Shown here piece by piece: positions 43,333-50,365 of a DNA stretch of 64,000 bases (positions are counted from its first letter, which is position 1; every line of letters starts with the position of its first letter). Source of the stretch: Chromobotia macracanthus (taxonomy: Eukaryota; Chordata; Actinopteri; Cypriniformes; Botiidae); assembly GCA_036877525.1 (NCBI GenBank), contig JAZGTH010000005.1, positions 3,064,001-3,128,000 of the forward strand, given 5' to 3'. The position numbers were made by a program, and so were the translations under genes. Below the pieces are notes generated by a model, which was given only the letters and a program-made list of their open reading frames with translations, was not told where the DNA came from and did not search any database.

Positions 43333-46044
43333 TGCTCTCCTTACTTTTGGTTATGTGTTTAATGTGTGTAGGTTTATGTCTAGTTATATGTTACATGTTC
43401 CCCTGTAATGTAGTTTAATACACACACATATGTATCCACCCTTGATTGTTGCTGTGTTTAATGCTCACAAATAAGGTCACTTAAACTGTGTTCAATCTTT
43501 CTACATGCTCTAAAGTCCTGTTAAAGCAGAGAAGCGTTGTTTTCAAGGCCATACAAATAATGTTTCTTAGATTCAATAAGACCGTGTATGCATATATATA
43601 TACATTCCCTGTGTTTCCCTTACACAGAGAATGGTGGAGAATATATACTATTAATTTTGAGTGAACTTCATATATGACATAACTATCGTTGAACAAGCCT
43701 CGGTATTAATTTCCCTTAAACACATTTTCGCTACAATACGTAGCAGGGCAAAGCGAGCTGCTTTATAGGTCACGTAATTTGTGGCTAGTTTGGATTATCT
43801 GGAGGTGTGTCATTGACACTGCCCTCTTGTGTAATGTCATTCATTCTTGCTGCAGGTATGCGTGTTTAGCAGATTGCAAAGTTGTGTTGGTGTAGTGTCT
43901 CGTCTGACCAAAGGTTACCAGTTGGATTGTAAAATACATGGAAGGGATAGGACTCCATGTATTTGCAGCAAGCCTGCACCAACCCCTTAGATCCACCGAG
44001 ATCTATTTATTATACTGTTTAATAGCTCAGAAAATCTCGCAGAGCTAGAACACTCCCACATCAGTAGATGCGTTGCCTCCAACTAACTCACAACTAGAGG
44101 CAGACTCCACCTCTTCCTTTTGACCTCACCTGTGTGTGGCTCACCAACGCCACCTTGTTGGCGGTTGTGGTCGGTCTCCTCCATTTTCACCTCCTTCCAT
44201 TTTGTTTATTTACTGGGTGACCTTTATCTTATTCCCATTTTATTTCAGGATTACTTTTAATTTTAGTTTATTTCCTCCCTTGTAAAATTATATTTTATTT
44301 TATTTAAAGTGACTTGCTTATCCATTTATGCTATTCTGGTTTACTGGACATGTTTGCCTTTCATTTAATCAATTATTATTACTAGCATAATAATAATTAG
44401 TTCCCTTTTATTTATTTTTGTTGATGTTTGTTAGGTTATTTTATTTTGCTCTCTTTTCCAGCATTCCCTTCTAATACTTCCGCTTTACCCATGTAGGAAT
44501 GTATTTAATTGGGTTCAATTGAGTTTATTAAATTTATTTATTTCATCTAATTAAATCAATCATTATATTTGGATTCCCTGTACTCATTTAAGTGACTTTA
44601 CCATTGGTCAGCCCCTTTGTGCTTCCTCATAGGTAGTACACCTAGTGCTCAGGTGGTGAAGTGACGGTTCTCTCCACTGGGGTCTCCAGTGAGTGAGTTT
44701 GACCACCCTGGCGTGTCCGACGCTGGCTGTGGACTGCCTTGGATACCTCTGTCCCTGCACTTGTGGTGATGATACGCAGTGAGACAAAGCAAAGAGCACA
44801 CTCAGAGAGTGGGAACCATCTGCACTAGCTGGCGCGACAAGGCAATATTAGGGGTATATAACTCTGAGCTGTACCCTTGGTGGGAGGACCAGCCCTCGAG
44901 CTGAGTCTGTTACGAGTGGTACCCTCCAGCCACAACCCCAATTTTAGCCGTGCCAGCTGGTCGTTGTCCCACTTGGAGTGCTGCCCCGTTGTGCTAAAGG
45001 TCAAAACTGTTTGAGTGGTCGGCATCAGAGTGGCATGAAGGGCGAGTGATCCTTGGCACTTACAGTTTAGTGCTCGGAAGAGTTGGGAGAGTCAGTCTTG
45101 CCACTGGTCTCCGCCTGGGGGACCTCAATTCACACTTGAACAGCATGTTCAAGAGGTATAGTCCCACTTAATCACTGTAAGCATTAAAGAGAACTAGAGG
45201 CACTCCCTGCTTCCCCCCTGAACTGTTGGGTCTGTCCCTACGATCTTGAGTTTGGAAACCTCACCCCAGGCTGTATGACACCATAGCGCCCCCTCTCTGC
45301 AGGCCCAGTCATGACCCTAGGGTTGGTCCAGAATTCAGCCATGTGAGAAAACCCTCTTTTGATCCCCTTTCTATTCCCTGTTTTTTGTCACTATATATAT
45401 ATATATAAATAAATAAATGAATACTACAAGGGATTGTTAAACATTGGGTTTCTATTTTACTCATTGGGTTACTCATTACCTAAACATGTTCTGCATAAGT
45501 ATTTTTTATATTTTTTTTATATTTATTTAAAACATTAAAACTACTATAAGTAGTTTTAATGTTTTAAATAAACTTTTGAACTTGATTCAATATAAAAGCA
45601 TAGGCTAGGGTGCAGCAACGTTTTTGACATTACTTCATTTTAATCTTTTCTTTCAGTAATCCTCATTACAGGTGCACACCCATTTCAATACACTGCTCAC
45701 AGGAACAAATATTGTATGCATGCAACACACAAGAATTACTGTAATGGGATTTTTTATAGTAAACTATAAAAATGAATATGTGACTTATCGGTAGTTTGTC
45801 AGTGATCACAATTATGCTTGCCAGCCCCTGGAACAAGGAAATTATAACAAATTTGCAATATATGTAAGATATTTAAAATAAATTTTAATGTATGAAGTAA
45901 TATTACATAAAAGCTTTTCATCTTCTGCAGAACTATAAGAACATGATTCCAGAGTTTCAGAGGCAGCTCATGGGAAAACAATGGAACTCATTCCTTGCCT
46001 GTCCATGCTCACTCTGCAAAGAAGAAGCCCAGCCTTTAATATGA
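17298..46044 (+). CDS. csf1r: csf1r-like receptor tyrosine kinase (21 coding exons)
   Basis: Receptor for macrophage growth factors (CSF1 and IL-34 in vertebrates), acting at the plasma membrane of macrophages and, in fish, xanthophore lineages. Joining 21 exons gives about 952 residues against 972 in human CSF1R. The order is signal peptide 1-17, Ig D1-D5 (17-505), membrane helix about 513-537, juxtamembrane 538-580, kinase from about 581 to 905, tail to 952. Seen in the kinase: GAGAFG loop 589-594, Lys616, Glu633, Thr663 gatekeeper, HRDLAARN 771-778, DFG 791-793, activation-loop Tyr804. CSF1R-specific text includes [29 protein letters not shown]-type and SGIDCSGTDSY in the insert. Oddities: altered docking tyrosines, Leu for Trp in LEFPR, KWMSPES for KWMAPES, and a weak exon 6 donor. 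Introns 4, 12, 17 and 20 are swollen by transposons. Paralog (a or b) undecided. Confidence 0.9.
19002..19262 (+). CDS. csf1r: csf1r exon 2: Ig domain D1
   Basis: Residues 17-103, bounded by GAGCAG and GTATGT. The Ig cysteines are in LSCDG and YKCSY, with DVIWK carrying the core Trp and HTGTYKC the usual D-x-G-x-Y-x-C motif with His for Asp. This domain contributes to cytokine binding in the family. Confidence 0.85.
19725..20009 (+). CDS. csf1r: csf1r exon 3: Ig domain D2
   Basis: Residues 104-198, between an ATAG acceptor and GTAAGT. Cysteines are in LDCLV and YVCTV, with YSGDYVC before the second. Several N-x-S/T sequons are present (NGS, NYT). D2 is a main ligand-contact domain in CSF1R. 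Confidence 0.87.
20118..20251 (+). CDS. csf1r: csf1r exon 4: Ig domain D3, first half
   Basis: Residues 199-243, between GGCAG and GTGAAG, ending in phase 0. It contains VRIVGETLYIPC with the first D3 cysteine, and WYNITWSS. Splitting D3 between two exons is the pattern of the human gene. Confidence 0.85.
22670..23330 (-). mobile_element. DIRS-type fragment (RT end to RNase H)
   Basis: The reverse frame 23271-22927 reads AAFNIIPLGLLCMRPLQWWL, the end of the DIRS reverse transcriptase. HINCLEM of the RNase H follows, and degenerate further coding continues to about 22670 (for example RLPRRCGNNLEE). It corresponds to the same protein region as 13790-14300 of the + strand element, with better-preserved residues. 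Confidence 0.75.
23590..23740 (-). mobile_element. tRNA-derived SINE fragment
   Basis: The reverse complement carries GGGGGCAGTTGTGGCCTACT, then GGTTGCTGGTTCAATTCC (box-B-like) and GGTAGCAACTAAAGTGCC, matching the SINE copies at 7200-7799 and 32424-32706. Only the head and the start of the body remain. Confidence 0.7.
24189..24351 (+). CDS. csf1r: csf1r exon 5: Ig domain D3, second half
   Basis: Residues 244-297, between ATTAG and GTAGGT. It carries NMSDTGNLTCTGQNEAG, the second D3 cysteine in its conserved D-x-G-x-x-x-C context. D3 passes into D4 at the exon end. Confidence 0.87.
24456..24657 (+). CDS. csf1r: csf1r exon 6: Ig domain D4, first half; donor uncertain
   Basis: Residues 298-364, after a TTTCAG acceptor. 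D4 lacks Ig cysteines, as in all class III receptors, and here has EISVEIEAYPEIEWTF. The expected end by homology is after TAC AG at 24666 (phase 2), but the next bases are AT, not GT. The boundary given uses GTTATA nine bases upstream, which keeps phase 2 and joins cleanly to exon 7. Another possible donor, GTGAAA near 24715, would add about 19 residues. All three are weak. Confidence 0.65.
24875..24996 (+). CDS. csf1r: csf1r exon 7: Ig domain D4, second half
   Basis: Residues 365-405, between GACAG and GTAAGT. It contains STILLRRVGAQEYGHYIF, the cysteine-free equivalent of the D-x-G-x-Y-x-C strand. D4 makes homotypic contacts between receptor monomers in KIT and CSF1R. Confidence 0.82.
25085..25190 (+). 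CDS. csf1r: csf1r exon 8: Ig domain D5, first half
   Basis: Residues 406-440, between AACAG and GTATGT. It contains FATCIATGYPTPRIQWFQ, with the first D5 cysteine and core Trp, parallel to CAASGYPQPNVTWLQ in human CSF1R. The acceptor lacks a strong pyrimidine tract. Confidence 0.82.
25300..25493 (+). CDS. csf1r: csf1r exon 9: Ig domain D5, second half
   Basis: Residues 441-505, between GATAG and GTAAGA. The second D5 cysteine is in TIECMATNIIGED. The exon ends just before the membrane-proximal segment, in phase 1. Confidence 0.83.
25582..25691 (+). CDS. csf1r: csf1r exon 10: transmembrane helix
   Basis: Residues 506-542, between CATAG and GTATCT. A run of about 25 hydrophobic residues (SIMLVTIVLVGAFCVGTLL and onward) ends in the stop-transfer sequence YKYKE, nearly the same as YKYKQ of human CSF1R. 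Confidence 0.9.
25780..25906 (+). CDS. csf1r: csf1r exon 11: juxtamembrane segment
   Basis: Residues 543-584, between TTAAG and GTACTG. It has YEIQWKIIEVNDGNNYKFID and LPYDKKLEFPRNKLKLG, closely matching CSF1R. The autoinhibitory juxtamembrane Trp (QW) is kept. The Trp of the usual KWEFPR is Leu here. Confidence 0.92.
26015..26119 (+). CDS. csf1r: csf1r exon 12: ATP-binding loop and catalytic lysine
   Basis: Residues 585-619, between TGCAG and GTGAGT. It carries LGAGAFGKVV (glycine-rich loop) and VAVKMLK with Lys616, the same number as in human CSF1R. Confidence 0.95.
27150..28200. mobile_element. Probable DIRS-like terminal or non-coding fragment
   Basis: The text CAGGGAACCAAGGTTGCATACTTAACCGAGAGACATTCCC at 27159-27200 is a decayed form of the terminal signature found at the other DIRS copies (GGGAACC...GGTTACATATGTAACC). 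The following kilobase is GC-richer than its surroundings but shows no recognisable DIRS protein. Its end is uncertain. Confidence 0.4.
31203..32402 (-). mobile_element. L2-type LINE fragment (RT and 3' end)
   Basis: On the - strand, the frame 32403-32182 has SGFRSNHFTETVLLSV and LMLLDLSAAFITVNHQIFL, the palm start of L2/CR1-type reverse transcriptase (the DxSxAFDTxxH box with Ile for Asp). Downstream the frame 31566-31219 has HWLPVATHIKFKPLLFA, the ORF2 C-terminus. The 3' tail near 31262-31205 is of the GTCTGCTAAATG type. The segment carrying the YxDD box is missing or unreadable. Confidence 0.7.
32424..32706 (+). mobile_element. tRNA-derived SINE, best copy
   Basis: The most complete of three copies. 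The head reads GGGGGCAGTTATGCCCTACT...GTTTCTGATTCGATTC, with A- and B-box-like elements. A body follows with GGTAGCAACTGAAGTGCC, a (TG)n patch and GCAGAGGTCACATTTCGGG, ending near CACTTTCACTT. It is inserted beside the L2-type LINE in intron 12. No coding capacity. Confidence 0.75.
33492..33602 (+). CDS. csf1r: csf1r exon 13: helix C
   Basis: Residues 620-656, between AACAG and GTAAGT. It has EKEALMSELKILSYIGQHEN and IVNLLGACTLGG, with Glu633 expected to pair with Lys616. Confidence 0.95.
33978..34137 (+). CDS. csf1r: csf1r exon 14: hinge and start of kinase insert
   Basis: Residues 657-709, between TATAG and GTATGT. It begins PMLMITEYCCHGDLLDFLRQ, with gatekeeper Thr663 and His in place of the usual Tyr of CCYGDLL. 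In the insert, KYSNLK keeps a YxN (GRB2-type) motif at Tyr695. The position of human Tyr708 is not a tyrosine. Confidence 0.92.
34394..34461 (+). CDS. csf1r: csf1r exon 15: kinase insert
   Basis: Residues 710-732, between GATAG and GTAAAG. SGIDCSGTDSYQDA parallels the human DSGFSSQGVDTYVEM. Tyr720 is present, but the +3 Met of the PI3K motif YxxM is Ala. Confidence 0.88.
34548..34654 (+). CDS. csf1r: csf1r exon 16: end of insert, helix E
   Basis: Residues 733-768, between CTTAG and GTAACC. It has RPLDNTDLLKFSFQVAQGMD and FLASKN, leading into the catalytic loop of the next exon. Confidence 0.93.
35160..35282 (+). CDS. csf1r: csf1r exon 17: catalytic loop, DFG and activation loop
   Basis: Residues 769-809, between ATCAG and GTAAGT. 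It contains CIHRDLAARN (Asp773), AKICDFGLARD (Asp791) and IMNDVNYVVKGN (Tyr804). HRDLAARN and ICDFG look like KIT/FLT3, while RDIMND is the CSF1R form. Confidence 0.95.
35283..38325 (+). other. csf1r intron 17 (3.0 kb)
   Basis: Most of the intron is a reversed DIRS element (35531-38050) flanked by a 15-bp direct repeat. Without that insertion and one repeat copy the intron would be about 0.5 kb. A (CT)n tract at 38247-38257 precedes the next exon. Confidence 0.8.
35531..38050 (-). mobile_element. DIRS-type element with inverted ends and 15-bp flanking repeat
   Basis: On the - strand, 37417-36971 encodes the end of RNase H and linker (ADMLSQQG, DLLRHPRPDIWNLHVF). 36974-36726 opens a tyrosine recombinase (TQARTPSTRQLYVLKWRFYVDWC type). 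Gag and reverse transcriptase are missing. The ends are inverted: GTTGATGACAACACTAGGGG at 35587-35606 recurs reversed at 37997-38016, and the likeness continues inward. TTGGCTTGCTGTATG occurs at 35516-35530 and again at 38051-38065, exactly at both borders. Confidence 0.75.
38326..38437 (+). CDS. csf1r: csf1r exon 18: P+1 loop and helix F
   Basis: Residues 810-846, between TGCAG and GTAAGT. ARLPVKWMSPESIFECIYTV has Ser where the APE-type motif of this family normally has Ala. [18 protein letters not shown] is identical to the CSF1R consensus. Confidence 0.95.
38612..38711 (+). CDS. csf1r: csf1r exon 19: kinase C-lobe
   Basis: Residues 847-879, between TTTAG and GTAAGT. MTPYPNVVIDAYFYKMIKDG parallels [20 protein letters not shown] of human CSF1R. 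Confidence 0.94.
38789..38894 (+). CDS. csf1r: csf1r exon 20: end of kinase domain
   Basis: Residues 880-915, between TGTAG and GTGAGG. YTIMKMCWILNPTLRPTFGK holds the conserved CW...RPTF of the last helix. CTACTGTCAAAG and TTACTGTCAAAG follow each other, giving a small tandem duplication LLSKLLSK. Confidence 0.93.
38985..39460. mobile_element. Inverted-repeat element with DIRS-like end
   Basis: About 90 bp at 38990-39080 (GTCGTTGTATGATGACATGT...CAAGTCCAGTCCTGATTCATG) is repeated in reverse at 39310-39405 (CATCAATCAGGACTGGACTA...GTGTCCTCATACAATGCAG), around a 230-bp centre. The right edge at 39420-39460 carries TCAGGGAACA...GTAACTTGAGACG, the DIRS-type terminal signature. It looks like a non-autonomous relative or two joined DIRS ends. 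Confidence 0.55.
39617..39805. repeat. Perfect 82-bp inverted repeat with 25-nt loop
   Basis: The arm at 39617-39698 and its exact reverse complement at 39724-39805 surround an AT-rich loop. Comparing the 82 positions by eye I found no mismatch. The arms include GTGTGCAGGAGGCATGC and its complement. No coding or known transposon end was recognised. Confidence 0.85.
40115..41262 (+). mobile_element. Degenerate Tc1-like transposon
   Basis: The left part has CAGCATTACTGGCACCCC, a common Tc1 subterminal phrase. The DNA-binding region is readable as VVELHKMESGSKKIVKALKA near 40397-40456. The catalytic part shows LWSDNSKIEL near 40659-40690, then FGVV and WLDPPAGQ near 40780-40945 (decayed forms of WSDESK, MFWGC and WIFQQDN). 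Stops and frameshifts disable it. The 3' part is duplicated in tandem (40789-41262). The right terminal inverted repeat was not found. Confidence 0.75.
40789..41262 (+). repeat. 238-bp tandem duplication inside the Tc1 element
   Basis: The segment starting TTCTGCCAGAGCAGCTGGAT at 40789 restarts at 41027, a period of 238 bp. The two units differ at only a couple of visible positions (for example ATACATAG against ATACCTAG), so the duplication is much younger than the transposon. Confidence 0.88.
43740..45350 (+). mobile_element. LTR-retroelement-like block, family unknown
   Basis: Near 43908-43950 it shares GTCTGACCAAAGGTTACCAG with the reversed block at 2385-3135. It is richer in GC than the intron around it, especially at 44600-45340, which contains small frames without recognisable domains. 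The lack of protein matches and of clear LTR ends leaves the call tentative. Confidence 0.35.
45522..45572. repeat. 24-bp perfect palindrome near last csf1r exon
   Basis: TTTATTTAAAACATTAAAAC (plus TACT) at 45522-45545 is mirrored by 45549-45572 across a 3-nt loop. AT-rich and about 360 bp upstream of exon 21. Possibly a MITE end or a chance hairpin. Confidence 0.75.
45931..46044 (+). CDS. csf1r: csf1r exon 21: C-terminal tail and stop
   Basis: Residues 916-952 and TGA, after a good TTCTGCAG acceptor. It begins NYKNM (Tyr917), corresponding to DYTNL around human Tyr923, and ends FLACPCSLCKEEAQPLI. The last part resembles CCEQGDIAQPLL of human CSF1R but stops before the terminal QPNNYQFC-type segment. 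The serine-rich linker is also much shorter. Confidence 0.88.
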   Translation, partial: NYKNMIPEFQRQLMGKQWNSFLACPCSLCKEEAQPLI

Positions 46045-46700
46045 AGTATTTTGACCTAGCATTTGAAAATGAAACAAGACACCATTGTCTTACAGTCATT
46101 TACATTTCCTTTGATTTTATTTAGAATTGGCTCTAGAAAATAGAAATTCTCTACATGTAGAATTTGTGTATAGTGCAATATATTTTGTCTTTACAGTGAT
46201 TACTACATATATCAATCTTTTGTAGCATCTTTAGTTTTTATGACACTATTATAGCTAACACTTCCAAGCATTTTTGTATGTTTTGTATCTTTATTTGTGC
46301 TTAATTTCACATAGAAATTGTCTGTACTTTTCTGCTTGTAACTGATTTTTCAGAGGTAATATCTGTAATTGTCAGGGTTCAGCAAAGTACTCCAACATTG
46401 ACGCATTAAACTAAACTAAAATTAATTCTATTTAATTTTATGTATATCACTTTTGTAATGTATTGCTCGAAATACACACTTAAGAAAAACAGAGGATCTA
46501 AATGCACATACAAAATATTTTATATTATATATATAATAAAGTTGCAGAACCAATAACAATGAACCATGTGCAAGACACAAGTCTCTAAGGTCCAAGTCTC
46601 TGAAGTCCAAGTCCTATGTCTGTGCTATTGTAACAACAGCTCTTCGAACTAGTTATTGTAATTAACCGTATATGTAGCTATTTTTTATTTTAATAAAAAA
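46045..46700 (+). other. csf1r 3'UTR and downstream sequence
   Basis: Non-coding AT-rich sequence after the stop. AATAAA hexamers at 46535-46540 and 46692-46697 are candidate polyadenylation signals. The transcript end cannot be fixed from sequence alone. Confidence 0.5.
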
Positions 46701-46754
46701 CTGATTATTTCTACAGACTATGTTCATTTATTTAAATTACACAATCAAATACAT

Positions 46755-46805
46755 CTTGGTTATGTATGTAATCCTTAATCCCTGATAGAGGGACAAGATG
46801 TGTTT
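46755..46805. repeat. Isolated DIRS-like terminal sequence
   Basis: TTGGTTATGTATGTAATCCTTAATCCCTGATAGAGGGACAAGA (46758-46798) is a decayed copy of the DIRS end (GGTTACATATGTAACCC...TTCCCTGA...GAGGGAACGAGA). It abuts the 5' truncation point of the L1 element. Confidence 0.5.
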
Positions 46806-49800
46806 ACATGCTGGGATGCATGTAAAGCTGTGATGAGGGGTAAAATTGTGACCACTTTATTACTTTGTGGTCACAAGAAATTGGGGCAGGAGAGACTTTA
46901 TAACTTCTCTAGATGTTGTTGTAATGTACTAAGACAACACATGAGAAATTTGGACTCCAATGTGAAAAAAGGGATTAAGAAGATTCAGGAAGATATTAAT
47001 GATTTGTACATGCAAGAAATACAGAAAAAGTATATATTCACTAAGCAGAAATACTATGAAGTGGGAGGCAAACTCCTCTTGGCTTATAGATTACGTAAAC
47101 AACAGGTGGATAATTCAATCTACAAGATTCGCAAATCTATTACCAAAAAAAACTGAAAAATAGCTTGGATAAAATTTTTAAAAATGTTGATATATTCTAC
47201 AAAAATCTGTACTCACAAAAGCAAACAGATACAGATTCTCAGGGGATAAGTGTTCTTGATTCTTTGAATCTACCTACAGTCTCTGCAGAAAACAATAAGA
47301 GACTAATGGAAAATAACGGATGAGGAATTGGATTCTGGCTGTTCTGAAGTTAAAAGTAAATAAGTCTCTAAGCCCTGATGGCTTCATTGCCAAGTGGTAT
47401 AAAGCTCTTGGAGAATCATTGACCCCTATGTTACTTGCCACCTTTAACTGCATATTAAAAGGTGAGGTGATCCCTCCTTCATGGAGGGAAGCAATTATTT
47501 CAGTTATACCAAAGGAAGGTAGAGATAAAACTGAGTGTGGAAATTTCAGACCTATCAGTGTCTTAAATGTTGATTATAAACTATTCACATGCCCCATTCT
47601 GGCTAGAAGATTAGATAAAATTATCCCAGAACTTATCCATCTAGATCAGACTGGGTTTGTTAGGCAAAAACAAACTCAAGATAATATTAAGGGCTCTTTA
47701 CATATTAAATCACTAAAAATAATGTTGAAGCTTTGTTAGTAGGATTAGATGCTGAAAAAGCATTTGACTCTGTTAGGTGGAAGTATCTTTTTATGGTTAT
47801 GAATCCGTTTGGATTTCATAAATCCATTATCAAAGTTATTCAAGAATTATACATATTTTCAATAATTATACACATTTTTAAGAATAACATGATAACCCAT
47901 TAAGCTAGAATTAAGGTGAACGGTGATCTTTCCAACCAGTTTACTCTAGAGCGAGGAACACGCCAGCGTTGCCCAATTAGTCCTATTTTATTTGGCCTAT
48001 TTATAGAGCCCCTTAGTCAGTGGATCTGACAAAATTATAGGAATAGAAATAGGGACAGGAGTGCATAAGGTGGCTGCCTTTGCAGATGACATTCTAGTTT
48101 ACTTAAAGTAGCCAACTCAGTCATTTCCAGAATTGATGTCACTTCTTGAGACATATGGATCCTTTTCAGGTTATAAGGTGAATATACAGAAAACCCAGGT
48201 TCTTACTTTTAATTACAAGCCACCTGGATTCATTATCAGCAATTTTTGTCTCAACCGGGAATCTGTGTAAATAAAATATCTGGGTATAATCTTACCAAAG
48301 GATATATATCAATATTATATCAAGTTAATTTTGCCCCCCTAATTTTAAAGATTAAAGGAGCGATATCAAGATGGAATCCTATCCCTTTTCTAAGCATGAG
48401 CTCAAGGGTTGAATCAATCAAGATTAACATTTTACTGAGACTACTATATTTATTTATTTTTATATCTCAAGATGTCCCGGTTCAGGCAACATTGGGAAAT
48501 GTTGTACTGATAAATATACTATTAACCATAGATAATCCTTGGTTAAATGTATCCTTAAAGGTTTGGAAGAAGTAATGAAATTAGACAATCTGGAAGATTC
48601 CGTGGTAGTGCTGCGCTGGTGTGCCTATGACACTGAGTCTGTTCCCAAACAAAACAGATAACAGGTTTAAAAGATGGACGACCAAAGGCTTAACTGCCTA
48701 TTGGACGTTTATGAATAAGGGGAAACTTCAGAGTTTTCAGATGCTTAAAGAAAATCATGGGCTTGAGAAACAAGACTTTAGATTCCTCCAATTGCATCAT
48801 TATTTAGGGCATGTTATAGGACATATAGCCAAGTGGTTACCAAGTGGAAGATGGGACAATAAAGGTTTTCTTCTAGCCTATCAATTAGATGTCTGTAAAA
48901 ATATTATCTCAAAGCTGTATGGAGAGTTACAGCAAGTTAAGCTGATAGACACACTATATATAAAGGAGAGATGGGAGTGGGAAGGCAAGCTTAATCTTTC
49001 GGTAGAGGATTGGGAAAGTGTATGCGAGTCACAATGGAAAACTACACATTTCGTGTTCTGGAGAGAGTTTGTGTGGAAGGGTGTTGCCAGGATTTTTCCA
49101 CACCTGCACAGATTAAACAAGAGTTATACAGATCTGTGTTGGCGAAAGTGTGGAGTTGGAAAGGCAAATCATTTCCACATTTTCTGGAGTTGCCTTTCTA
49201 TTAATCATTATTGGTATGAAATACATAAATGTATAGAAATTATTTTAAAGATTCAAATTCCTTTCAGTTTTGAGGTGATGTACCTGGGTTTGATTAACAG
49301 TGATTTTTCAAACAAATATCTGTTCAGAATCTTAACAATAGCAAGTAAGAAAGCAATTACAAGAAAGTGGCTACAACCAACTTTGCAGACTCTTGTAGAC
49401 TGGGTGGATATAGTACATGATATTTTTTCAATGGAAAAGCTAACCTATGCTCTAAGACTTAATAAGTCTTAATGTCACAGTTATTCTCAGTACTATGGAG
49501 AGATTGGATTGAGTATATATCCCCCATATGACCAGATTTTGTTTAAAGGAATAAAAATTCCTTAAGAACTGGGTTAATAATGTCTGGTGGTGGGATTGTT
49601 CTGATGTTGGTGGGGTGGGGGTTCTTTATTTATATCTATTTTCTGTTCTGTTTTGTACTTTAGTATTCATATAAAGGGAATGTGTAGGATTTATCCAAGT
49701 CAAATGTATAAATGTATGTGTAAGCATGCATGTATGTAATAACTTACTGTAATCACTACTGTAAGTTTTGAGATTTTGTAAATATGATACATCAATAATG
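46806..49800 (+). mobile_element. L1-clade LINE, 5'-truncated and broken ORF2
   Basis: The element starts in the linker after the endonuclease (CWDACKAVMRGKI, then a charged coiled segment to 47156). Reverse transcriptase follows at 47320-47739 (KSLSPDGFIAKWYK, PPSWREAIISVIPKEGRDK, NFRPISVLNVDYKL, LIHLDQTGFV). FADDILVYL at about 48078-48104 is the catalytic (F/Y)xDD box. Frame changes then lead to a long intact C-terminal frame at 48621-49472 (WTTKGLTAYWTFM, HFHIFWSCLSINHYW). The endonuclease and ORF1 are missing. The 3'UTR probably runs to about 49800. Confidence 0.85.
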
Positions 49801-50225
49801 TCTATACTTACCTGTAGTGAATGGATAAATTAAGATCATTGACAGGGGATCACACATTACTTAACGTTTTAATAGGAGGGATCTGTTGTACAAACTACAT
49901 TTTACAGCCAAACAGGAGTTCTCATGAGAGACTGAATTTCTTTCTTTCCCATTAAAACTCCTGTGACTCCTGAATGTAATTACCACCATTGATTTGCAAT
50001 TGACTCTGAATTTGGGTTATTAATTAAGCCAAAGTCTAGGTAAAATCAGCTATTACCCAAACAACAATACCCAGCAGCCAGGGACAGAAAACCTGGCCAT
50101 TCATCAATTAGCTGGCAATGAAGCGAGACATCTGTATGTCTTCACACATGAGGTGCTTATGAGCCGGTGCTTAGCAGATCTGAAAACTTTTAATCTTAAA
50201 GAAGCAAAATCCCTGTTTCTGTACA
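49800..50225. other. Spacer, nothing recognised
   Basis: No coding frame or known repeat was seen between the L1 end and the SINE. Confidence 0.45.
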
Positions 50226-50365
50226 GTAGCTAGGGCATTGTGCTAACAACACCAAGGTAAAGGGGTTCAAATCCCAGAGCATGCACACTGATAAAATGTA
50301 AAGCCTACAAGCACTGTAAGTCACTTTAGACAAAGGCGTCTGTCAAATTTAAATGTTACATGTGC
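50225..50365 (+). mobile_element. tRNA-headed SINE with L2-type tail
   Basis: TAGCTAGGGCATTGTGCTAACAAC...GGGGTTCAAATCCCAG looks like a tRNA gene body with a box B (GGTTCAAATCC). It is followed by CACTGTAAGTCACTTTAGACAAAGGCGTCTGTCAAAT, the 3' tail of L2-type LINEs. A tRNA head plus LINE tail is the classic structure of a SINE mobilised by that LINE. Confidence 0.75.

Larger units (their letters stand above)
38895..45930 (+). other. csf1r intron 20 (7.0 kb)
   Basis: Contains a DIRS-like inverted-repeat element (38985-39460), a perfect 82-bp hairpin (39617-39805), a Tc1 element (40115-41262), unassigned sequence with short open frames at 41300-42000 and 42400-43250, a (CT)n tract at 43303-43330, an LTR-like block (43740-45350) and a short palindrome (45522-45572). 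No missed exon is needed, since exons 20 and 21 join in phase 0. Confidence 0.75.

Noticed and set aside
44600..45340. GC-rich block as a CpG-island promoter of a new gene
   Set aside because: No downstream coding frame fits, and it adjoins LTR-like sequence shared with 2.4-3.1 kb.
17298..46044. Assignment of the receptor to KIT, FLT3 or PDGFR
   Set aside because: HRDLAARN and ICDFG resemble KIT and FLT3, but the kinase insert (SGIDCSGTDSY), RDIMND, the juxtamembrane text and the tail fit CSF1R better.
50225..50365. Possible functional tRNA gene
   Set aside because: Only box-like motifs are present, the cloverleaf does not fold convincingly, and the L2-type tail marks it as a SINE.
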